Positions 24,158 through 30,914 of a stretch of DNA of 40,180 nt are shown here, piece by piece (position 1 is the stretch's first letter; each line of letters opens with the position of its first letter). The position numbers and the translations under genes were made by a program. This stretch comes from Candidatus Fiminaster equi. GTDB lineage: Bacteria > Bacillota_I > Bacilli_A > RFN20 > CAG-826. The notes beneath the pieces were generated by a model. It made no database searches, was not told where the DNA came from, and was given only the letters and a program-made list of their open reading frames with translations. The stretch spans positions 1-40,180 of the forward strand of contig JAGHUR010000017.1 of the NCBI GenBank assembly GCA_018064745.1. The letters run 5' to 3'.

Positions 24158-24583
24158 ATGAAGAAATACATGAGATGTAGCGTATGCGGTCAAATCATTG
24201 AAGTAGTGAAGGACACAGGTGTAGGAATGATATGCTGTGGTGAACCAATGGAAGAAATTCATCCAAGAAAAGAGGATCCTGTCTTTGGAGAGAAACACGT
24301 TCCAGTCTTCAAAATCACTGATAATAACAAAGTTGTAGTTCAAATTGGAACAGTCTTACACCCTTCAACTACTGATCACTACATTGAGTGGATTGTCCTC
24401 GAGACAACAAAGGGAAGCCAAAAAAGAACACTTAAACCTGGCGATTCCCCTGCAGCACTATTCACCTTAGAAGATGGTGAACAAGTTGTGGCAGTCTATG
24501 CATACTGTAACATTCACTCGTTATGGAAAGTATGCGTAAAAGAAAAGAAGAAACCTTGTGGATGTGATATCCGTAAGGAGTAA
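24158..24583 (+). CDS. dfx: Superoxide reductase (desulfoferrodoxin)
   Basis: A 141-aa two-iron superoxide reductase that reduces superoxide to peroxide without making O2, typical of anaerobes. Centre I, the desulforedoxin domain, has Cys7, Cys10, Cys26 and Cys27. Centre II, the catalytic iron, has His47, His68, His74, Cys117 and His120, with the EKHVP Glu-Lys pair preceding His47. It carries a Cys-rich tail (CGCD). The start has AAAGGAAA upstream. It is divergent from a LysR gene and followed by D-LDH after a long hairpin. Confidence 0.95.
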   Translation: MKKYMRCSVCGQIIEVVKDTGVGMICCGEPMEEIHPRKEDPVFGEKHVPVFKITDNNKVVVQIGTVLHPSTTDHYIEWIVLETTKGSQKRTLKPGDSPAALFTLEDGEQVVAVYAYCNIHSLWKVCVKEKKKPCGCDIRKE

Positions 24584-24606
24584 GTTAGGTTTAAGTTTCA
24601 ATAAAT

Positions 24607-24653
24607 GAAGATGTGAGGGGATTGAAATTATGGGTTAATTCTCTCACATCTTC
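24607..24653 (+). repeat. 17-bp hairpin between dfx and D-LDH
   Basis: GAAGATGTGAGGGGATT (24607-24623) pairs with AATTCTCTCACATCTTC (24637-24653) over 17 positions (two G-T), loop 13 nt. No T run follows, and the D-LDH ribosome binding site begins 3 nt later, so it is not a normal terminator. It could be an mRNA processing or stability element, or an attenuator. Confidence 0.75.
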
Positions 24654-24670
24654 TCAAAGGAAAATAAAAT

Positions 24671-25660
24671 ATGAATAAAATAAAAGCACTAGTATACGAC
24701 TCAAAGTTATACACAAAAGAAGCATTTGAAAATGCAGAACATGATGGCATTGAGTTTACATATGTTGACACTAGATTAAATAAACACACTGTAAAACTAG
24801 CAAAAGATTACGACACAATTGTAACATTTGTTAATGATGACCTTGGTGAAGAAGTAATTGAAAAACTTATTGACCAAGGTAAGAAAGTAGTCTTCTTAAG
24901 ATGCGCTGGTTATAACAATGTAGATTTAAAGAAGGCAAGGGGTAAACTTAGCTTTTACCGAGTGCCTTCTTATTCTCCATACGCTATTGGAGAGTTTACA
25001 TTCGCACTTTTGCTAACAAGCTTAAGAAGAACCCATAAAGCCTATAACAGAACTCGTGAATTCAATTTCTCACTAGAGGGATTTGTAGGTATGGACTTAC
25101 ACAACAAAACCATTGGAGTCATTGGTACAGGTCGTATAGGAAGAGTAGTCATTGATATTGCTAATGGATTTAAGATGAACGTACTCGCCTATGATCCATA
25201 CCAAAAAGACAAGAATTGTGAAATTAAGTATGTCTCACTTAAACAATTAATTAAAAAGTCAGACATAATCACATTGCATTGTCCATTGACTAAGAAAACT
25301 GAACACATGATTGATAAGAAGGCAATAGAAAGTATGAAGAAGGGCGCAATAATCATTAATACCTCGAGAGGTGGACTAATTGATTCAAAAGCACTTCTTA
25401 AAGGCATTGAATCTAGAAAAGTTTCATCCGCATGTTTAGATGTATACGAAGAAGAAGCAGACATCTTCTACGAGGATAGATCTAATCACATACTTAATGA
25501 TGAAACTTTAAGAGATTTAATTTCAATGCCTAATGTTATTGTGACTTCTCATCAAGCATTTTTGACTAAGGAGGCACTTGATAATATTGCTATGACAACT
25601 ATATATAATATAAGACGCTATTTTAATAACGATCCAGATGAAGATAATCATCTTTTGTAA
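24671..25660 (+). CDS. ldhA: D-lactate dehydrogenase (D-2-hydroxyacid dehydrogenase family)
   Basis: A 329-aa NAD-dependent enzyme reducing pyruvate to D-lactate. The motifs are the Rossmann GTGRIGR (near residue 155), NTSRGGLID with the substrate Arg, EEADIFYEDRS typical of fermentative LdhA, and the catalytic-His block VTSHQAFLT. It follows dfx by 87 nt with no recognisable promoter in between, so the two may be cotranscribed under the LysR regulator, linking redox balance to oxidative stress. The ribosome binding site is AAAGGA. Confidence 0.9.
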   Translation: MNKIKALVYDSKLYTKEAFENAEHDGIEFTYVDTRLNKHTVKLAKDYDTIVTFVNDDLGEEVIEKLIDQGKKVVFLRCAGYNNVDLKKARGKLSFYRVPSYSPYAIGEFTFALLLTSLRRTHKAYNRTREFNFSLEGFVGMDLHNKTIGVIGTGRIGRVVIDIANGFKMNVLAYDPYQKDKNCEIKYVSLKQLIKKSDIITLHCPLTKKTEHMIDKKAIESMKKGAIIINTSRGGLIDSKALLKGIESRKVSSACLDVYEEEADIFYEDRSNHILNDETLRDLISMPNVIVTSHQAFLTKEALDNIAMTTIYNIRRYFNNDPDEDNHLL

Positions 25661-25690
25661 ATGCTTTCATGAAAATTTTCAGAAAATAAC

Positions 25691-25800
25691 TTGCAAACGT
25701 AAAAATTAGGTGTAAAGTATTCCTTCAAATTTCATACGAAAGGGTATGGAGTTTGAGCAGAATAAATAGATTCTGTTATTACTATCTAGAGAGGAGACGT
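25691..25800 (+). promoter_or_regulatory. Promoter and two-hairpin leader of 75-aa ORF
   Basis: Weak promoter TTGCAA (25691-25696), 16 nt, TAAAGT (25713-25718). The leader has a 13-bp hairpin TCAAATTTCATAC/GTATGGAGTTTGA (25725-25756, loop GAAAGG), then CAGAAT/ATTCTG (about 25758-25776), then GAGAGGAG before the ATG. Confidence 0.6.
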
Positions 25801-25804
25801 AGTA

Positions 25805-26032
25805 ATGTTTGGTTACAGGAACCACGTAATGCATTGCTACCGCTACTACCTATTTAGTACCGGTACTACGCTTAGGAATCGTTTCTTCAACACAAGAAGA
25901 GACGCCGAAGCGGAAATGTACAATTATTGCGCAAAACACGGTATTCAAATAGAGTGCAGTGAGCTAGACAAGCACGAGCGTAAGTACACAAATCACGCAG
26001 GTGTTAGATTCTACATTAATCGTGCAGACTAA
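25805..26032 (+). CDS. Small basic aromatic protein, unknown function
   Basis: 75 aa, rich in Arg, Tyr, His and Asn (MFGYRNHVMHCYRYYLFSTG start). There is no membrane segment or signal peptide, and I do not recognise a family. A strong GAGAGGAG site supports translation. Codon choice is less AT-biased than in the neighbours (many CGC, TAC, GAC), hinting at a different origin or strong constraint. It sits between two structured RNA segments. Confidence 0.6.
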   Translation: MFGYRNHVMHCYRYYLFSTGTTLRNRFFNTRRDAEAEMYNYCAKHGIQIECSELDKHERKYTNHAGVRFYINRAD

Positions 26033-26041
26033 CAAGCGAAG

Positions 26042-26075
26042 GCACCTGACTGCCTAGTAACATAAAGTCAGGTCC
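26042..26075 (+). repeat. Hairpin between two small ORFs
   Basis: ACCTGACT (26044-26051) pairs perfectly with AGTCAGGT (26066-26073), extended by flanking G/C. No T run follows. It lies between the 75-aa and 46-aa ORFs and may separate their expression. Confidence 0.65.
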
Positions 26076-26110
26076 CCGAATGTATTAAAAACAGAAAGGA
26101 GATTGATTAT

Positions 26111-26251
26111 ATGTCTGTTTATGAAAAGATTCTTGAAGAAGAATATCTTAACAAAGTCAACTCCTCTGAAAATATAAACCCGGATATTGATGAGGAAAGA
26201 CCACTTGTAGATTCAAATAACATTGATTCCTCAAGTATGTTATTCTTCTGA
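26111..26251 (+). CDS. 46-aa acidic peptide, unknown function
   Basis: MSVYEKILEEEYLNKVNSSE start, ending SSSMLFF, stop TGA. It is preceded by GAAAGGAG at a good spacing and followed by an intrinsic terminator 17 nt after the stop, which supports it as a real gene. It is acidic and Asn/Ser-rich with no recognised family. Confidence 0.6.
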   Translation: MSVYEKILEEEYLNKVNSSENINPDIDEERPLVDSNNIDSSSMLFF

Positions 26252-26267
26252 TTAACCCAAGAACCCC

Positions 26268-26306
26268 AAAAGCAGCCCATTTTAAAAGGCTGCTTTTCTT
26301 TTTACT
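26268..26306 (+). terminator. Intrinsic terminator of the small-ORF unit
   Basis: AAAAGCAGCC/GGCTGCTTTT, ten perfect pairs, 10-nt loop, T-rich tail. Confidence 0.9.
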
Positions 26307-26359
26307 TTTGAATTTAAGAAAACTTCATTCCTTTTTCGTAAAATTCAAAACCGCGACTT

Positions 26360-26388
26360 TTTACATATTCCTTAAAGGGTGGTATAAT
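26360..26388 (+). promoter_or_regulatory. Promoter of first PAP2 gene
   Basis: -35 TTTACA (26360-26365), 17-nt spacer, -10 TATAAT (26383-26388), then 14 nt to the ATG. The mRNA leader would be about 7 nt with no Shine-Dalgarno. Confidence 0.82.
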
Positions 26389-26402
26389 ACTCGCCGCCAG
26401 AT

Positions 26403-27104
26403 ATGAAAAAGATTATTGAATGGATCAAAGAGATTCCTTGGTATGGTTATGTTTTTGCCGCTGGTTGCATTGGCGTGCAATGTTTAGTCTACCTTATTAC
26501 AGGTCAAATAAATGCCGGAAGAGCAGAAACAGTTCAAGCAGTAAGCGTTAAGATTGCTGCTATTGATGACGCATTCCCATTTATTGTAAACTCAATCATT
26601 TTCTACTTTGCATCATTTATATTCTGGTTCTTAGGGGCTATTGAAGTTAGTAAATGTGGTAAAGAACATGTTGTAAATCTATCAATTGGATACTTCATAT
26701 GCTTAATGATTGGCCTAATGTTCTTTGTGTTCATGCCAACCTACATCGATAGGCAAGCTGAAGGTGTGCTAGACGCAGTTAAACAGCCAGGATTTACTAA
26801 TTGGCTTTTAAATCTAATATATCAAAATGATGGTGGACGTTATGGAGTTAACTTGTTTCCATCATTCCATTGCTTTGTTACTATGTGGTGGTGTTTAGCA
26901 GCTCATTTCCAAAAGAGAATGAGACCAGGATATAAGATGTTTACTGTTATTGCAGTCATTCTAGTTTGTGTTTCTACACTTACCACCAAACAGCATTACT
27001 TCCTTGATATTGTTGGTGGTTTAGGACTTGCAGTTGTTATATTCTTCCCAATTAAATGGATTAATCCTGCTAAGTATATATTTAAGAAAAAGGTGAGCGA
27101 GTAA
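26403..27104 (+). CDS. PAP2-family membrane phosphatase/phosphotransferase (copy 1)
   Basis: A 233-aa integral membrane protein with about five or six helices. PAP2 motifs are NLFPSFHCFVTMWW (Ser-His region) and TLTTKQHYFLDIVGG, with the catalytic His and Asp. The first motif is degenerate, as in the inositol-phosphorylceramide-synthase-like PAP2_3 branch. It probably acts on lipid phosphates such as undecaprenyl or phosphatidate derivatives at the outer membrane face. It is a close paralogue of the following gene, the same length. The predicted mRNA leader is very short. Confidence 0.85.
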   Translation: MKKIIEWIKEIPWYGYVFAAGCIGVQCLVYLITGQINAGRAETVQAVSVKIAAIDDAFPFIVNSIIFYFASFIFWFLGAIEVSKCGKEHVVNLSIGYFICLMIGLMFFVFMPTYIDRQAEGVLDAVKQPGFTNWLLNLIYQNDGGRYGVNLFPSFHCFVTMWWCLAAHFQKRMRPGYKMFTVIAVILVCVSTLTTKQHYFLDIVGGLGLAVVIFFPIKWINPAKYIFKKKVSE

Positions 27105-27148
27105 AGTTCATTTTTTCTTTTTTATTTAGCAACTTAATTCTAATTTGC

Positions 27149-27154
27149 TATAAT
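27149..27154 (+). promoter_or_regulatory. -10 box of second PAP2 gene
   Basis: TATAAT, 14 nt before the ATG, exactly the spacing seen for copy 1, with a weak -35 TTAGCA (27126-27131). No Shine-Dalgarno; the bases just before and after the ATG are shared with copy 1. Confidence 0.65.
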
Positions 27155-27168
27155 AAACCCCGTTCGAT

Positions 27169-27870
27169 ATGAAAAAGAAAATTATTTCATTACTAAAGTT
27201 TTTCCCTTGGTATGGCTATGTATTTGCAGCAGGAACAATCCTACTTCAAGTTACAATCTACTTTATTACAGGCACCATTAACACTGGTCGTGTTGGAAAT
27301 ATTGTTCCGGTAGATGTTAAGATTGCTGCTATTGATGACGCTATACCTTTTATTGTTAACTCATCAATATTCTACTTTGCATCATATCCTTATTGGTTTA
27401 TTGCAGCCTTAGCAGTAACAAGATGTGGTAAAGAACATGTAGTTAACCTTGCTATTGGATACACAATTTGTATCTTCATTGGTTTCTTCTTCTTTGTGTT
27501 TATGCCTACTTACTACGATCGTGTTGGAGAAGGCGTATATCAAGCAGTTCATCAACCAGGCGGTATGAATGGTCTACTTGCATTCATCTATGACAATGAT
27601 GGCAAGGAAATGGGAAATAACCTCTTCCCATCATTCCATTGCTTAGTAACAATGTATTGGTGTTTAGCAGCCCATTTCCGTAAAGAACTACCAAGAGGTT
27701 ACAAGATATTCACAATCATTATGGTTATACTTATTTGTACCTGCACATTAACAACTAAACAGCATTACTTCTTAGATGTTGTATCAGGTATTGGTATTGC
27801 CACAGTCATATTCTTCATAGTGAAATTCATTAATCCTGCTAGATTTATATTCAAGAAAAAAGTCGAGTAA
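27169..27870 (+). CDS. PAP2-family membrane phosphatase/phosphotransferase (copy 2)
   Basis: A 233-aa paralogue of the preceding gene, colinear along its whole length (IPWYGYVFAAG versus FPWYGYVFAAG, VKIAAIDDA, FPSFHC, TKQHYFLD). The arrangement points to a tandem duplication with divergence. It has its own promoter. The terminator stem overlaps the last codons and the stop. Confidence 0.85.
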   Translation: MKKKIISLLKFFPWYGYVFAAGTILLQVTIYFITGTINTGRVGNIVPVDVKIAAIDDAIPFIVNSSIFYFASYPYWFIAALAVTRCGKEHVVNLAIGYTICIFIGFFFFVFMPTYYDRVGEGVYQAVHQPGGMNGLLAFIYDNDGKEMGNNLFPSFHCLVTMYWCLAAHFRKELPRGYKIFTIIMVILICTCTLTTKQHYFLDVVSGIGIATVIFFIVKFINPARFIFKKKVE

Positions 27871-27888
27871 TATCAGCTCGACTTTTTT
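27856..27888. terminator. Bidirectional terminator overlapping PAP2 copy 2 stop codon
   Basis: AAAAAGTCGAG/CTCGACTTTTT, eleven pairs, loop TAATATCAG holding the stop codon, T runs in both directions. It also serves the convergent RelB-like gene. Confidence 0.9.
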
Positions 27889-27911
27889 AAAACGTACAAT
27901 GCCTGGTTAGA

Positions 27912-28211
27912 TTAATTCTTGCTTTTTCGTTCTTTTCTAACTTCTGCAATAATGTCATTAATCTCATCAAGAGTTAATTTATCTAAGCCATTATCTTCAG
28001 ACTCTTTTTGCATCTCTGCAATTGTCTTTGCTAAATGTTTTGGATCGACTGGTGTTTCAATAACTGGCTCAAACGGAATTCCGCCTGTTCTAATTACTTT
28101 TATCAAAAACATTCTAATAGCAGTGCTTAGATCTAGTCCGACACTTTTAAGAACAAATTCAGCACCTTCTTTGGTGTCTTTATCAATTCTAACTTGTAAT
28201 ACTGTCGACAT
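27912..28211 (-). CDS. RelB/DinJ-family antitoxin-like protein (orphan)
   Basis: A 99-aa ribbon-helix-helix protein of the RelB/DinJ family. The N-terminal part, VLQVRIDKDTKEGAEFVLKSVGLDLSTAIRMFLIKVIRTGGIPFE, matches the DNA-binding half; the C-terminal part is a charged helix that would wrap a toxin. No toxin gene adjoins it on either side. It could be a solitary antitoxin or a transcription regulator. The start has AGGAGAA upstream. Confidence 0.85.
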   Translation of the reverse strand: MSTVLQVRIDKDTKEGAEFVLKSVGLDLSTAIRMFLIKVIRTGGIPFEPVIETPVDPKHLAKTIAEMQKESEDNGLDKLTLDEINDIIAEVRKERKSKN

Positions 28212-28288
28212 ATCAATTCTCCTGTTTGTAATGACATTGTACTACAAGTTAGTAATAAAATGAAAGTAATATTTATAATATTGGTATG

Positions 28289-28323
28289 AAAAAAGAGATC
28301 CATTTTCTAACGAATCTCTTTTT
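28289..28323 (-). terminator. Intrinsic terminator after APC permease gene
   Basis: Minus strand: AAAAGAGAT/ATCTCTTTT, nine pairs, 13-15 nt loop, T run. Confidence 0.85.
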
Positions 28324-28329
28324 ACAATT

Positions 28330-29766
28330 TTATTCAAGTTCGACTGGTACGCCAATCTTCTTTCTTTGCCACAAGAAGAAGATAACACCAAGTAATACCC
28401 ATACACCAAGCATGACATAGCTTTGCCATACAAAGTGAACTGATTCAAATCCTGGAATAGGAATGAGTTGTAAAATCATGAATAATACTGCAAATACACA
28501 TCCTGTAATGGCACATATAAACTTAAACATGCTTCCATCTTTGTCTCTTCTAATCTCTCTTGCAGCACACAAACATGTAAAGAAGAATCCAATTGATGCT
28601 CCGATTGATGACATATCAACGAACCATCCAAGTGCTTCTCTACCAAGGAATGGACCAACAAGGGAAATGATTAAACAGAAGATAAGTGCGTTACGTGGAG
28701 TTTGATGTTTTTCATCTAACTTAGCAAATGTTCTTGGAAGGAATCCATCTTTTGCCATTGACCACATAAGTCTTGAAGATGCTAAATAGAAGCCCATCAT
28801 GCCACTTAATACAGCACTTGCAACACCAAATCCAACTAAGACCTTACCAAATGTGCCAAGCATCTTTTCAGCAGCAACAAGTACTACCCATTTGCCTTCA
28901 ACACATAATTCAGGCCAGTTATTTAATGCTACAGCACAGATAGTGTTATTTGAGATATAAACGAATGCACCGAATGCAATCGCAATGATCATAATCTTAA
29001 TAACTTTTTTAAATGGGAATTTGAATTCTTCTGCAGCTTGTGGAATTGTATCAAAGCCAACGAATGCCCATGGTGCAATTGCAAATGTTGCTAAAATTGC
29101 AGGAGCCCATGAGTTGGCTTTGACGCCTTCTGTAGCATATGCTGCCTTATCAAAACCCCATAGTGGGTTAAAGTTAACGCCATCTTTAATAGCAAATACA
29201 ATGCCACTTATGCATAATGTGAAGGCACAAACCGCTAGTGTAATGGCTAGTCCCTTTTGAATAAATCCAGCTTTCTCAACGCCAAGAATGTTAAGAATTG
29301 CAAACGCTACTAAGAATACAACCGCGACAATAATACCGCCTAAGTAGACAGGATTGCCTGCCACAGAATAGGAGCCAACGCCCCAACTTACAGCTGTATT
29401 TCCGAATAATCCTTCCATAATTAGTGGTATGGCGGTACTATTCATTGGAACATTTGTTAAATATGCAGCGACTAGGAACCATCCACAAATGAAGGCAGGA
29501 ATCTTACCAAAATTTGATTTGGTAAATGTAAACTCACCACCAGCTTTTGGATGTTTAGGTACCATGTAGGCATAGCTAACTGCAATAATAACCATAACAA
29601 GAGCACCAAGCACCATTGCGATTGCGGTACCTGCAACACCAGAGTTTGGTAAGAATTTTTTGCCTGGGTTGATAAATGAGCCCCAACCAATGATACATCC
29701 GAAAGCAATAGCCCAGACAGATAATGGATTAAGTGATTTTTTGAGTTGTTGTTTTTCTTTTGCCAT
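28330..29766 (-). CDS. APC-superfamily amino acid/amine permease
   Basis: A 478-aa secondary transporter with about twelve membrane helices. The N-terminal IAFGCIIGWGSFINPGKKFL is the unwound-helix motif of APC carriers, and AGGEFTFTKSNFG is family-typical. The substrate is not fixed by sequence. It lies 11 nt downstream of the LicC-like gene in one operon, so a choline- or ethanolamine-like substrate is a reasonable inference, although the classic pneumococcal partner LicB belongs to another family. The start has AAGGAG upstream. Confidence 0.87.
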   Translation of the reverse strand: MAKEKQQLKKSLNPLSVWAIAFGCIIGWGSFINPGKKFLPNSGVAGTAIAMVLGALVMVIIAVSYAYMVPKHPKAGGEFTFTKSNFGKIPAFICGWFLVAAYLTNVPMNSTAIPLIMEGLFGNTAVSWGVGSYSVAGNPVYLGGIIVAVVFLVAFAILNILGVEKAGFIQKGLAITLAVCAFTLCISGIVFAIKDGVNFNPLWGFDKAAYATEGVKANSWAPAILATFAIAPWAFVGFDTIPQAAEEFKFPFKKVIKIMIIAIAFGAFVYISNNTICAVALNNWPELCVEGKWVVLVAAEKMLGTFGKVLVGFGVASAVLSGMMGFYLASSRLMWSMAKDGFLPRTFAKLDEKHQTPRNALIFCLIISLVGPFLGREALGWFVDMSSIGASIGFFFTCLCAAREIRRDKDGSMFKFICAITGCVFAVLFMILQLIPIPGFESVHFVWQSYVMLGVWVLLGVIFFLWQRKKIGVPVELE

Positions 29767-29777
29767 TGTTTTACTCC

Positions 29778-30665
29778 TTATACGTTATACGCTGGGTCGA
29801 TTGCTTTTAATTCGTTGAAGGTGTCAATTTCGATGACATCTTCATCAAAACATGGAAGCACTCTGACCTTGTATTCGCCTCTATGAACTTGGTTAATAAC
29901 GGTCTCCCAGTATTTTTCTTTTCCGCCAGGAGCTAAGAATGTTGATTCGATATCTTTTGCAAGTCTAACTCCATCAGCATCTGAAATGTAATAGATACCA
30001 ACCATTTGATGACAATTGAGTCCGCCAATCTTTTCCTCATCAACAAATCCATCTTTGTCTACTGTTAACACCCAGTCATCAGATCTGTCTTTGTAAATAC
30101 CAAGAACATCTGATGTGTAGTGATACTTACGAATAATCTTTGGATTGGACACTAATAAGTCGGCTTCCAGGACGTATGAATTTCTAATTAAGTCCCTAGC
30201 TATGTAAGCTGAACCGATGTTATTAGCCTCATTGTATTTTGGGTTTTCTAAGAATTTGATCATTGGATATTTGTATAGAAGTTGATCAAATTGTTCGCCA
30301 AGATAACCACGGACAATGTAGATTTCTTTAATTTCTGCTTCTAAACAAGCATCGATTAGGGAATCAATGATTCTCTTACCATGAACCTTAACGAGTGGTT
30401 TTGGTGTATTAAGTGTGATTGGGACAAGTCTAGAACCAAAGCCTGCAGCAATGAATATTGCTCTTTTTACACGGTATGGTTCGAGTGCTTCAAGTCCTTT
30501 CTTTGAAATTTGTTTTCCTTCAACATAGCCAAGGTCTTGGAGTTCATTAACAACTTTGTTGATTGTTCCAAGAGAATAGCCTGTCTCTTTTTCTAAATCT
30601 CTTTGTGATTTATTACCACCTTCAAGCAGTGATAAAATGTCGAATTGTTTCTTACTAAGTGACAT
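29778..30665 (-). CDS. Winged-HTH + LicC-like nucleotidyltransferase
   Basis: A 295-aa fusion. Residues 1-60 are a MarR-like winged helix (KKQFDILSLLEGGNKSQRDLEKETGYSLGTINKVVNELQDLGYV). Residues 68-295 are a sugar-1-phosphate/choline-phosphate nucleotidyltransferase with FIAAGFGSRLVPITLNTPKPLVKVHGK, acidic EADLLV and ENPKYNEANNIGSAYIA, as in LicC. It would make CDP-choline for phosphocholine decoration of surface glycans, though another NDP-sugar is possible. An earlier in-frame ATG (30707) was rejected: ATG 30665 has AGAGGTAG upstream. This wHTH-LicC fusion is known in Firmicutes, unlike the XRE fusions nearby. Confidence 0.85.
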   Translation of the reverse strand: MSLSKKQFDILSLLEGGNKSQRDLEKETGYSLGTINKVVNELQDLGYVEGKQISKKGLEALEPYRVKRAIFIAAGFGSRLVPITLNTPKPLVKVHGKRIIDSLIDACLEAEIKEIYIVRGYLGEQFDQLLYKYPMIKFLENPKYNEANNIGSAYIARDLIRNSYVLEADLLVSNPKIIRKYHYTSDVLGIYKDRSDDWVLTVDKDGFVDEEKIGGLNCHQMVGIYYISDADGVRLAKDIESTFLAPGGKEKYWETVINQVHRGEYKVRVLPCFDEDVIEIDTFNELKAIDPAYNV

Positions 30666-30850
30666 GATTCTACCTCTTTTGTTCAAAACTGAGGTCAAGT
30701 TTATCATAAAATGAACGGATTTGCTATTAGAATTTAATAAAAGCGTTCAAATATCGAAGAAAATAGTTTAGTTTTAGAACAAATTGCATATTTTACTATA
30801 TCTTTTAATTAAATAAATGCGTATGCGAAAATATGGCAAAATATGCAACT

Positions 30851-30913
30851 TTTGCACTTTTTCTTTACTTTTAGTGCCAATGGTATACTATGTATATAAC
30901 AAAGAGGTGCAAA
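30851..30913 (+). promoter_or_regulatory. Promoter and TTTGCAC/GTGCAAA sites before HTH-capE
   Basis: Extended -10 TGGTATACT (hexamer 30884-30889) with a weak -35. TTTGCAC (30851-30857), GTGCCAA (30874-30880) and GTGCAAA (30907-30913) form inverted half-sites around it. The last overlaps the ribosome binding site AGAGGTG, so a bound repressor could block both transcription and initiation. Confidence 0.55.
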
Positions 30914-30914
30914 T

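Noticed and set aside
26111-26251. TGA read as tryptophan (code 4)
   Set aside because: TGA ends the 46-aa ORF just before a terminator and also ends ispD and capF; Trp is TGG everywhere.
30666-30707. Earlier ATG for the LicC-like gene
   Set aside because: The extra 14 residues have no ribosome binding site upstream, whereas AGAGGTAG precedes ATG 30665.
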